Under the pieces are notes generated by a model, which did not search any database, was not told where the DNA came from, and saw only the letters and a program-made list of their open reading frames with translations. Below, piece after piece: positions 15,534-23,017 of a DNA stretch of 32,309 nt. Origin of the DNA: a virus; IMG/VR virus record IMGVR_UViG_3300025120_000280, positions 1 to 32,309 of that record; one strand, 5' to 3'. How positions within the stretch are numbered: position 1 is the stretch's first letter; each line of letters opens with the position of its first letter. The position numbers and the translations under genes were made by a program.

Positions 15534-15541
15534 TATTTATA
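15534..15541 (-). promoter_or_regulatory. T4-type late promoter TATAAATA for the 15466 gene
   Basis: Exact octamer on the minus strand, 67 bp before ATG 15466 and just past the HAD gene stop. The following leader contains a perfect GTTAATTAAC palindrome and a direct repeat of AGATTTAAAG. Confidence 0.75.
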
Positions 15542-15545
15542 ATGA

Positions 15546-16040
15546 TTAGAACCCTAGTTTTTTCAACTGGGATATTACTTGGCCTGCGGACTTGAAAGTG
15601 ATACCTATGCCGCCTTTTCGTGTGAATTGTGATGTATTTTTATCGTAATCGTCTATTAGTATCGCAGGTTGACCGGCGACCATAGAGTAGTTTTGTTTGT
15701 CTTTTCTTCTTACTAGATTAATCTTTGTTTGAGATATACCTAAGTTCTTCTTACACCATGCTGATTTGCCTGGTATACAATTAGGGTCATGTGTTTTTTC
15801 TAAGTATGCTGATAGTATATGTGGATTAAACTTTTTGATATAGTTCCACATTACTTTTCCTTGAGGATTCCAAGGCATTGTGTGCCAGAATTTTGTATTG
15901 TTTAAGACAGGTTGCCACATTTCTTCTCTACTTTGTTGCATCCATCTTTGTTTAGACATACCAGATGTTTTTCTGATAGCGGCACCAAAGTCACATAGAA
16001 CGCCGTCCATATCAATGTATAATCGTGGTAAATTTTTCAT
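15546..16040 (-). CDS. HAD-superfamily 5'(3')-deoxyribonucleotidase-like protein
   Basis: 164 aa, cytoplasmic. Motif I is YIDMDGVLCDF (Asp10 nucleophile, Asp12). A lysine follows in the middle region and motif IV-like ILIDDYDKN lies near the C-terminus, as in NT5C-type nucleotidases that dephosphorylate (deoxy)nucleoside monophosphates. Length and cap pattern fit phage homologues. It has its own sigma70-type promoter only a few bases before the ATG, and no Shine-Dalgarno is visible. An alternative is a phosphatase acting on another small substrate. Confidence 0.8.
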   Translation of the reverse strand: MKNLPRLYIDMDGVLCDFGAAIRKTSGMSKQRWMQQSREEMWQPVLNNTKFWHTMPWNPQGKVMWNYIKKFNPHILSAYLEKTHDPNCIPGKSAWCKKNLGISQTKINLVRRKDKQNYSMVAGQPAILIDDYDKNTSQFTRKGGIGITFKSAGQVISQLKKLGF

Positions 16041-16051
16041 AGTGTACTTAT

Positions 16052-16080
16052 ACTATAACATATAACTAGCCCTTTGTCAA
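16052..16080 (-). promoter_or_regulatory. Sigma70-type promoter of the HAD gene
   Basis: TTGACA (16075-16080), 17-bp spacer, TATAGT (16052-16057), with TGT before the -10 (extended -10). The predicted start near 16045 leaves about 5 nt before ATG 16040, so the message would be nearly leaderless. Confidence 0.75.
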
Positions 16081-16100
16081 GGGAAAAAAGACTAGTTATA
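16061..16100. repeat. Nested inverted repeat around the -35 box
   Basis: TATAACTAG (16061-16069) is repeated inverted as CTAGTTATA (16092-16100). Inside it is CCCTT-TGTC-AAGGG (16070-16083), whose centre is the -35 box. It could be an operator or an RNA hairpin in read-through transcripts; there is no T-run on the proper side for an intrinsic terminator. Confidence 0.6.
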
Positions 16101-16109
16101 GTGTAATTT

Positions 16110-16805
16110 TTAGTTCTTGTAATCTACTTTTGGGTCAACATCAACTTTTGTTTCTTTTGAACCTGTGTCAGCTTTACCTTTATCTTCTTTTTTAGATTTA
16201 GGTTTTTCATCATCTTTGTCGTAAGCGTCTTCTTCTTTTACTTCGTCAGCTCTTTCGCCATACTGTTTAAGTCTATTTGCTTTCATATACTTAGCTTCAC
16301 TTTGAATTTTCTCTAAGTCTTCAGCAGATAGTTGCCATACAGATTTAATTGAATCGTTGATTGATTCTGCTTTTGGTAAAGCAGGTGTTTCTTTATCACC
16401 TTTAGCATCTTTTCTTGCTTTGTTTTGAGCATGAGCAGTTGAAGCATGAGTTTCTTCTACTTCTTCTTTCTCATCTTTTTTAATTGCTTTAGCAATATCA
16501 TGTGCTTTAGTGATAGTAGATTTATCTAAAGGTGGCGTGTCGCCAGTCTTTTTCATAGCTTGTGACATACCAACTGCGTATGCGTTATCTACTGCTTCTT
16601 TTACTTCGTCTTTAGCTTTGTATTTTGAATCTATTTTGTTAAAGAAATCTTTTTTTTCTTTAGGTGTCATAGAGCCAATACCTTTACCAGCTTTATCTAG
16701 TTCTTTTTTAAACATATCTTGGTAGCCAGCTTCGTTTTGTGATTTACTCATGTTCGCAGCTATTTCTTCAATACTACCCGGTTTCGTATTTAAGTATTTT
16801 GTCAT
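16110..16805 (-). CDS. Lysine/glutamate-rich protein, probable virion or internal protein
   Basis: 231 aa, without signal or TM. It starts MTKYLNTKPGSIEEIAANMS, then has MTPKEKKDFFNKIDSKYKAK, both patterns I associate with marine T4-like phages. The C-terminal 50 residues are almost all Lys, Asp and Glu, likely disordered. It contains an alanine-rich helical centre (NAYAVGMSQAMKK). ATG overlaps the upstream stop (TAATG). Function unknown; high charge suits a head-interior or assembly role. Confidence 0.65.
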   Translation of the reverse strand: MTKYLNTKPGSIEEIAANMSKSQNEAGYQDMFKKELDKAGKGIGSMTPKEKKDFFNKIDSKYKAKDEVKEAVDNAYAVGMSQAMKKTGDTPPLDKSTITKAHDIAKAIKKDEKEEVEETHASTAHAQNKARKDAKGDKETPALPKAESINDSIKSVWQLSAEDLEKIQSEAKYMKANRLKQYGERADEVKEEDAYDKDDEKPKSKKEDKGKADTGSKETKVDVDPKVDYKN

Positions 16806-18787
16806 TACTTACTTCCTTTTACTTTAGCCGCTAAATCTTTGTCAGCGCCTCCCCAAGTTCCTGAGGATTTTGTTATAAATGAATTGACTCTAGCGTATGC
16901 CCACTGTTGTTGACTTGCGCCTGGTCTATGGCCTGATTTCCAAGCGGCCATTCCTCTGTTATATACTTGCTTTAGAATAGAATAAGACATACCACTCTTG
17001 TCAGCTTTCTTTTGTAAACCTGCCATTGCTTCTACTCTTAATCTCATTTCTTCAAACTTACCAGTCTTCTTATAGATTTTGTTTCTAGCAAGTGATGTAA
17101 TAAAAGGTATATTAGCTTTTACTAATTGTCTTAATGAAGTTGTATCTAGTCTATCTAAATGTTTTGATAAAGCAGTTGCCTTTTCAGGTGACATTGTTTT
17201 ACCTTTTAAATCAGCGTAAGATATTTGTAATCTTTTAATCATATTACTAGTAAACTCATCTAACTTAATATCATGTTCAACTTCGTTTTTCAACATCTTT
17301 TTAGCCAACTCTTTATTCTTACCTTGTAAAGCTGCTTTCTTTTGAGCATCATAATACTTAATCATATCTTTTGCTCTTTTTTCTCTAGCTGCTTTCTCTT
17401 TATCTTTACTTGCGAATAAAGGAGATTGTATTGTTGACATAGTTTTTTTGAATACTTTGTCTTTGTATTGTTTAATTTTTTTACCCAAATTTTTAGATTT
17501 TTGAATAGCTACTTTCATTTTAAGTTTATCAGATATTTCATTCATCAATTTTTCATTGACTAGTTTATTTTCTTTTAACTTATCAAAATTCTTTTTCCAA
17601 TAATCTTGTGCTAGTCTTTGGTCAGTTGATCTAAAAGCTTCTTTTTCATCTTTGTCTAATACAACATAATTCATCTTACCATCTTTACCTTTTTGCATAG
17701 ATACATATGGTTTGATACCTTCTGTCTTTAGAGCTTTTTCTAAATCTTTAGCTTGTTTAGTGTGTGCTTTTACTGCACCTTTTAATTGACCAATTACATC
17801 TTTAACAGTTGGTTTATCTTTATTATCTAAATCTTCTTTTTTAGTTTCTTTAATGTTGTATAATTTTTTCGCTTGTGCTATTTTATCTTCTAATTGTTTT
17901 AATTCTTTCTTATCTTTAATCATAATAGTACCACTCATACCACCAGATTTAGAAATCATTAAACCTTTTTTAGTTGGATCAACAGCATTTTTATAAGCTT
18001 TGATTGAAACATTTTCTTTAACTTCTTTTTCTTTTTTATCTTTTTCTTTTGTAAACTCTGCGTGAGCAACACCAATAGTTAAAGGTACTTCGCCTGTTTG
18101 TGGATTAGGCTCTGGTTTAACAGCTTTGTGTTTTTCGTTTTCTAATTTTTGTTTTAGTAAAGTAATTTGATCTTTCAAAGACGCAATCGCAGCTTCTTTA
18201 TTCTTCATCTCTGCGTTATCTTTTTCGTCTTCTACTTTCTTAGGTTCTTCTTGTGCTTCACCCATTAATCTTTTGACCATTGACTTAGATAGTTTTAATC
18301 TCTTAGCAATATCATCTATACTTTCGCCTTCTTTATTTGACTTAAATATATCACTAATTTTGTTTTCATCTACCCATTCAATATCTTCATTTGCTTTTTG
18401 TAAAGCTGATAAGACTGATGGGTCATTAGATAAACCTTTACTTAATTTTTCTATTTTTTGTACTGCGCCACTCATATCGTTTGCCATTCTGTGAGCAATT
18501 TCTTTTGCCTTTGCTATTAAATGAGATGCATATGCTTCTGTGACTGCCTCAGGTTTGTACATCATATAATCTGAAACTGAATTGATATAGTCTTTTGCTT
18601 TTGTAATTTTAGATTGTACCCAAGCTTCTAGTGGGTTGCCATCATCTGACTTTCCGTCTAATGCTGATGATAGTTGAGTAGCTTTATCTGCGATTGCTTC
18701 TAACTCACCTCTCGCCATAGAAATTTCGTGGTCTTTATCTTGTTCTCTTACCTGGTTTAAGGCTTCTATCATTGAAAATTTAGCCAT
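16805..18787 (-). CDS. Large lysine-rich helical protein with C-terminal GHRPG domain
   Basis: 660 aa from ATG 18787, preferred over the start at 18814 because it gives a TAATG junction with the upstream gene. N-terminal LEAWVQSKITKAKDYINS (about 53-70) recurs in marine T4-like phage proteins. A possible helix-turn-helix covers about 156-178 (IDDIAKRLKLSKSMVKRLMG). Long Lys-rich coiled-coil segments fill 180-540. The C-terminal ~80 residues contain RGMAAWKSGHRPGASQQQWA and ARVNSFI, resembling the DUF5824-type phage domain. No enzyme motif was found. Its size, charge and place beside leader-bearing proteins suggest a packaged internal protein, but this is inference. Confidence 0.65.
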   Translation of the reverse strand: MAKFSMIEALNQVREQDKDHEISMARGELEAIADKATQLSSALDGKSDDGNPLEAWVQSKITKAKDYINSVSDYMMYKPEAVTEAYASHLIAKAKEIAHRMANDMSGAVQKIEKLSKGLSNDPSVLSALQKANEDIEWVDENKISDIFKSNKEGESIDDIAKRLKLSKSMVKRLMGEAQEEPKKVEDEKDNAEMKNKEAAIASLKDQITLLKQKLENEKHKAVKPEPNPQTGEVPLTIGVAHAEFTKEKDKKEKEVKENVSIKAYKNAVDPTKKGLMISKSGGMSGTIMIKDKKELKQLEDKIAQAKKLYNIKETKKEDLDNKDKPTVKDVIGQLKGAVKAHTKQAKDLEKALKTEGIKPYVSMQKGKDGKMNYVVLDKDEKEAFRSTDQRLAQDYWKKNFDKLKENKLVNEKLMNEISDKLKMKVAIQKSKNLGKKIKQYKDKVFKKTMSTIQSPLFASKDKEKAAREKRAKDMIKYYDAQKKAALQGKNKELAKKMLKNEVEHDIKLDEFTSNMIKRLQISYADLKGKTMSPEKATALSKHLDRLDTTSLRQLVKANIPFITSLARNKIYKKTGKFEEMRLRVEAMAGLQKKADKSGMSYSILKQVYNRGMAAWKSGHRPGASQQQWAYARVNSFITKSSGTWGGADKDLAAKVKGSK

Positions 18788-19098
18788 TATAATGTGCTCC
18801 ATACTTCGTCCCAATTTGAAACTTTTTGTTTTAATTGATTTTTCAAAGTTGTTTCCAATCTTTGTCTAATTGTTATTGCGTCATTCCCTATAACTCTAGC
18901 GAAATCGTTATGTATCATTTCTAATGCTTTGTAAGCGTCTGCTAATTTCTTATCTTTTAAAATTTCAGCAGCGATATATCTTCTAGTTTCAAAATGATCA
19001 TTTCTAGCAGTCTTTGCTCTAAGAAATTGTAGATTAGTTTTTGTTGCTGTTGCTTCGCCTAACAGCTTTCTAAATTCTTTTAAAGTTTTTTTAGTCAT
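18787..19098 (-). CDS. Small helical protein with LKEFRKLLGEA leader
   Basis: 103 aa. MTKKTLKEFRKLLGEATATK contains an L-G-E|A site like those cut by the T4 head protease. The remainder is helical (RRYIAAEILKDKKLADAYKA). Unknown function. The 3' end overlaps the next start (TAATG). Confidence 0.6.
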   Translation of the reverse strand: MTKKTLKEFRKLLGEATATKTNLQFLRAKTARNDHFETRRYIAAEILKDKKLADAYKALEMIHNDFARVIGNDAITIRQRLETTLKNQLKQKVSNWDEVWSTL

Positions 19099-19102
19099 AT
19101 AC

Positions 19103-19450
19103 TTAATTATTTACCTTTGCTCCAGCTCTCCATTGATAACAAGACCAATATCTTGCCATAGTTTTTGGTCCTGGATCAGCGCAATTATGTCTTGCTCTAA
19201 ATGACTTTCTTCTCGCTGGATTATCTCTCTTAATAGATAGACCAGTCGTATCACCAAATGATACTTTCTTAATCTTATCGCCATCTTTTACATACACATA
19301 AAACTTTTTAGAACCTCCTCTAATAGGGTCGTTTAATTTTACTGTCTTTCCTTGATACTCAGCCTCTTGTAAAGGTTCGTTTTCATGTTCAAATATTACT
19401 TCTTCGCATCGTATATCATAATCTTCAAATTGTTTAAATGTTTTAGCCAT
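19103..19450 (-). CDS. Short conserved phage protein with HNCADPGPKTMARYWSC motif
   Basis: 115 aa from ATG 19450 (GGAGAAAATTG upstream). Leader MAKTFKQFEDYD, a central beta-type stretch (KKFYVYVKDGDKIKKVSFGD), and a C-terminal RHNCADPGPKTMARYWSC that recurs in short proteins of cyanomyovirus-like phages. The two Cys and His could coordinate a metal. Function unknown. It overlaps the end of the upstream nucleotidyltransferase gene by 8 nt. Confidence 0.7.
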   Translation of the reverse strand: MAKTFKQFEDYDIRCEEVIFEHENEPLQEAEYQGKTVKLNDPIRGGSKKFYVYVKDGDKIKKVSFGDTTGLSIKRDNPARRKSFRARHNCADPGPKTMARYWSCYQWRAGAKVNN

Positions 19451-21803
19451 CAATTTTCTCCATCATTCTTTGTACGACTTCACTTAGTTTAGAACGCCAT
19501 TCTTCTCTGTATCGTTGTCTATATTTATCTATTGTAGCATCCGATAAAGCCCATTCTTCAATATCTTTTTTCTTTATATTATCTTCGGGTTTTCCTCTAT
19601 CTTTAGCGTCAACAGCCTTTCCAGCTGGTACTTGACCAGGTGTCACCTCTTTTGTATGATTGGCGTAATCTGCCCCTATTTCATACGATTCAGGTACACA
19701 ATTTGGTACTTGTCTATCACCTTTTTTCTTCATACCTACTTGTTTATATCCTTTCCAACAAGCATCGGATAGTTCTTTTTTAAACTCCCCAAACATTTTC
19801 TTATACTTTAATGTATGTTTAGATGGTTTAGTTTTAGCGTCTTTATCACCTGGAGCTGTTTTGTAATCATCTTCGTCATCAGATTTTTTATATTTCTGTT
19901 TTGCGAAATGGTCAGCTCTCTTATCTTTCTCACCTTTTGATAAATCTTTGTAATACTTCTTAGGTTGAGTTCCTGGTTTTTTAGCAACTGTTTTGTCTTG
20001 TGGTGTTTTATCTTCTTCCATAGTTGATACCGCCTTAAATCCGTAGTCTATGTTTAAATTATATTCTCTTACTTCAGCTTCTCTATTAGCAGCCTCTGGA
20101 ATACAATCCCATATCCATGCTTTGTGTAAATTGTTATTGTTATCTTCTAGTACAATATAGTTTGTACCTCGTCTTTTTACTATTCCTTGTATGTCTTCTT
20201 TTACATACTTGATTTTATCATTGATGTTAAAGATTATTTCTCTAACATATAAATCTCTTATTTGGTTTTGTTCAAACTCTTGTAATGACGCAACTGGTTT
20301 CTTATTATCTACATTAATCATTCCACCATACGAAGCAGCCAATTTAGTTTTGATACCCATTCCTACTCTCACATTGCTCATTAATCTATCTACATCAGCT
20401 GGATTTCTGTATGACGCTGGTAATCCTTTTTTAAAAGATTCTTTATCATTCTTAGCAGCGGCATCTCTCATCTTACTTGCTGACATACCAGTAGTTCCTT
20501 CAGCGTCAGGGTCTCTTTCGCCAGCAGATACTACTTTAATACTTTTGAAGTCGTAAAAGCCATGTCTATTACTTTCACCATTATACTTGTTTAGTATACC
20601 TTCAAATTCTCTAACTCTATCACTACCTACAACCATAGTAATATCTGTAAAACCTGTTTTATGTAATTTAGTCATTAAATCTAATATCATATTTGTAGCA
20701 ACTATCTCTAAATTTGGTCTTGCGTATTTAAACATATCTCTCATAGTTCTAAACTTAACATCTGGTGATAGTGGATTCTTTTTACTATCTTGCGATCTAC
20801 TTAAATATATTTTCTTTACATTTCCAGGAGTTGATAAAACTTTTCTAATTAGTTTTTCATGTCCAATAGTTGGTGGATTAAATCTACCAAATGTAAACGC
20901 AATAGATTTATCTCTAGCTTCATGTATTTCTAAATCTTTTACTTCTTTATCTGTCACAATACCATCTTCTAAAATCTTCTTACATTTTTTATAGAATTTT
21001 AGATAGTGATATTTTTCTAACATTTTGTAAATAACATTCTTAGGTAATCTATTCTTAATACCATAAGCTCTTATTTGGTCTGGCGTCATATCTGTATTAA
21101 ATGCTGCTCTTCTTTCAGCATCAACACCATCACCAATCTTAACAATGTCCTCTATACTATCTTCTATTTCTTCTAACTTATCTTTTATCTTTTCTTGTAA
21201 GTCTAAAATCTCATTTGGTTTTAATTCTATTAGTTCGTTGTAATCTATAATATCTCTTTTTAGTTCACCTTTAATTACATCTAATTCTTGTACTTTTCTT
21301 TCAAAGTCTTTTAAATATAAGTTCATATCAAAAGTAAAATCATCTGGTCTTTTGATAAACTTATTAGCTTGAATATCAAACACAGCATCAGCTTTCTTAT
21401 TTTGATCATCATAAGTTGCTTGATCTGTAATAAAGTAATAGTTGATTGGGTGTTTAGAATCAGGTATTAATTTACCTTGTATGTTATTTGGATTTTTTGC
21501 TGACAAATATTTAAGAGAAAGATCAACTCTTTCTTGTTCTTGTTTTTCTTTTGGTACATCAAATAATACATTGATGTCTAAGTCAGCATCATTTCTATAT
21601 CTCTTTGTAAGTATAGAGCCAATCAATGCTATTTTGATAACAGGATATTCTTTAAACTCTTTAACTTGGTCGTTAATTTGTTTTAGAACACTCTCTTTAA
21701 TTTTAGGATTTTTAGTATCAGCATCATCAAACACAGCTGGCGCATATGTTTGTCTAGGTATATCTATGATACTTTCGTTTTTTACAAAATCTTTAAATCT
21801 CAT
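19443..21803 (-). CDS. Double nucleotidyltransferase: pol-beta-like plus NMNAT/cytidylyltransferase-like domains
   Basis: 786 aa from ATG 21803, which overlaps the upstream stop as ATGA and begins with the local leader MRFKDFVKNES. The first domain has IGS (61-63) then DADLDINV (Asp74-x-Asp76), the pol-beta-superfamily nucleotidyltransferase signature. The second domain (from about 300) has AFTFGRFNPPTIGH (residues 302-315), VVGSDR and TGMSASKMRDAA, matching HxGH-type adenylyl/cytidylyltransferases (first His is Thr). Residues about 610-672 (KKYYKDLSKGEKDKRADH and onward) resemble DUF5872, followed by SDACWKGYKQVGMKKKGDR. The substrate is unknown; NAD metabolism or nucleotidyl tagging of a host target is possible. 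Confidence 0.8.
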   Translation of the reverse strand: MRFKDFVKNESIIDIPRQTYAPAVFDDADTKNPKIKESVLKQINDQVKEFKEYPVIKIALIGSILTKRYRNDADLDINVLFDVPKEKQEQERVDLSLKYLSAKNPNNIQGKLIPDSKHPINYYFITDQATYDDQNKKADAVFDIQANKFIKRPDDFTFDMNLYLKDFERKVQELDVIKGELKRDIIDYNELIELKPNEILDLQEKIKDKLEEIEDSIEDIVKIGDGVDAERRAAFNTDMTPDQIRAYGIKNRLPKNVIYKMLEKYHYLKFYKKCKKILEDGIVTDKEVKDLEIHEARDKSIAFTFGRFNPPTIGHEKLIRKVLSTPGNVKKIYLSRSQDSKKNPLSPDVKFRTMRDMFKYARPNLEIVATNMILDLMTKLHKTGFTDITMVVGSDRVREFEGILNKYNGESNRHGFYDFKSIKVVSAGERDPDAEGTTGMSASKMRDAAAKNDKESFKKGLPASYRNPADVDRLMSNVRVGMGIKTKLAASYGGMINVDNKKPVASLQEFEQNQIRDLYVREIIFNINDKIKYVKEDIQGIVKRRGTNYIVLEDNNNNLHKAWIWDCIPEAANREAEVREYNLNIDYGFKAVSTMEEDKTPQDKTVAKKPGTQPKKYYKDLSKGEKDKRADHFAKQKYKKSDDEDDYKTAPGDKDAKTKPSKHTLKYKKMFGEFKKELSDACWKGYKQVGMKKKGDRQVPNCVPESYEIGADYANHTKEVTPGQVPAGKAVDAKDRGKPEDNIKKKDIEEWALSDATIDKYRQRYREEWRSKLSEVVQRMMEKIDG

Positions 21804-23017
21804 CTTTTCTTTAACTCTAACTCTCTCTTTATCCATGACATTGCCATGCTTGTTTGTGGTTTAGTTCTTAATTTAGTTCTAATAAATTTAGAAGCTTGAC
21901 TTAAAACCATAGTCACTAATTCTTTTTCACTTCTGTTGTTATCAACAATTAACATTTTACCAGGACTGAATACTCTTTGAAATGCTCCAATATTAGATTG
22001 AACGCCATCCCAACTTCTCTTTACAATGTATTCAGGTATTGTTCTAGGTCTGTTCTTGTTTCTTTCTATAGCAACATCTAAACTTGTATTTACAAAGACC
22101 ATATAACAATCATAACCAAGATGTGTTAACATACTCACTTGTCTTTGTACAAGTGGTAAATCTCTTCCAGTGGCGTCTATAATTAAACCTAATCGCCCCT
22201 CCACATATTTATCTAATTGATTGCTTGTTGTTGTCTTTGCTCTTTGTCTAATTATGTTTCTAAAGTATTCTTCATTATCAGGCATCTTCGCAGATAACCC
22301 AGCCTTCTTTAATCCTCTTTCAAATGAGTTATCAGAATTAACTAATTTTAATCCTGTACCAGCAAATGCTGATGAAGTCACAAATGTTTTACCTGAACCT
22401 GGACCCCCAGCTAAAAAGAATGCTTTGAATATACCAGGGTCATAAACACCTTCATTTAAATACTCTCTAAATTCTCTCAATGACTTAACTTTTAGTTGTT
22501 TAATAATTTTACTAGCAATAGCTTTTGGTTCACCACCTTCTGCTTTTACTTCTATGAAACCAGGTTTCTTTCTGTAATATTCTATTACTGGTCCTGTTTC
22601 TTTCTTATATAAATCAATTCTATTTTTAATAACCTCTGGTTTATCATCTGCTCTACCTCTTGCTGTAAGTCTTTTTATTACTTCTTGTTCACTTACATTT
22701 AGATAAACCACTTTGTCTATTTTAATATTCTTCTTTTCTAAATCTCTAACTTGTTGCATGTATCTAGGAAACCCATCAAATACAAATCCATTCTTTGCTT
22801 TTTCTACAGCATCAAATACAAGTTTTAAAACTATGTCATTAGGAGCGAAACCACCTTTACCTAAATTAGATAATCGTTTTGCTATCTCACCACCTTTTTC
22901 TTTTTCTTTTCTTAATAGTTCTCCTGGATAGATATGTTCTATATCAAACTCTTTTTTTACAAACTCAGAATAAGTTGACTTACCTGAACCTGGACCACCT
23001 ATCAAAATTATATTCAT
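21800..23017 (-). CDS. Adenylate kinase fused to zeta-toxin-like kinase
   Basis: 405 aa from ATG 23017, which overlaps the upstream stop (TAATG); the TTG further upstream is less likely. Domain 1 (1 to about 178): P-loop GGPGSGKST, NMP-site FDGFPR (80-85), short LID and RLTARGRADD (116-125), as in short-LID adenylate kinases. Domain 2 (about 195-400): second P-loop LAGGPGSGKTF, VNSDNSFE and IIDATGRD, as in zeta-type/polynucleotide-kinase-like P-loop kinases. Between them, residues 180-195 (LREFREYLNEGVYDPG) look like the N-terminal leader seen on other proteins here, as though a free-standing kinase was joined behind adenylate kinase. Joint operation on nucleotides is inferred. Confidence 0.82.
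   Translation of the reverse strand: MNIILIGGPGSGKSTYSEFVKKEFDIEHIYPGELLRKEKEKGGEIAKRLSNLGKGGFAPNDIVLKLVFDAVEKAKNGFVFDGFPRYMQQVRDLEKKNIKIDKVVYLNVSEQEVIKRLTARGRADDKPEVIKNRIDLYKKETGPVIEYYRKKPGFIEVKAEGGEPKAIASKIIKQLKVKSLREFREYLNEGVYDPGIFKAFFLAGGPGSGKTFVTSSAFAGTGLKLVNSDNSFERGLKKAGLSAKMPDNEEYFRNIIRQRAKTTTSNQLDKYVEGRLGLIIDATGRDLPLVQRQVSMLTHLGYDCYMVFVNTSLDVAIERNKNRPRTIPEYIVKRSWDGVQSNIGAFQRVFSPGKMLIVDNNRSEKELVTMVLSQASKFIRTKLRTKPQTSMAMSWIKRELELKKR

Noticed and set aside
16061-16100. Intrinsic terminator after the 16110 gene
   Set aside because: The T-run on the minus strand precedes rather than follows the stem, so it does not fit an intrinsic terminator.
18253-18321. Helix-turn-helix in the 660-aa protein as evidence of a transcription regulator
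   Set aside because: The short segment could be a helix pair by chance. The rest of the protein is lysine-rich coiled coil with a virion-type C-terminal domain.
20587-20994. Plus-strand open frame of 135 codons
   Set aside because: Lies wholly opposite the double nucleotidyltransferase, whose motifs are clear. Its hydrophobic Ser/Leu-rich translation is typical of an antisense shadow. The same holds for the 140-codon plus frame at 21442-21864 and other plus frames.
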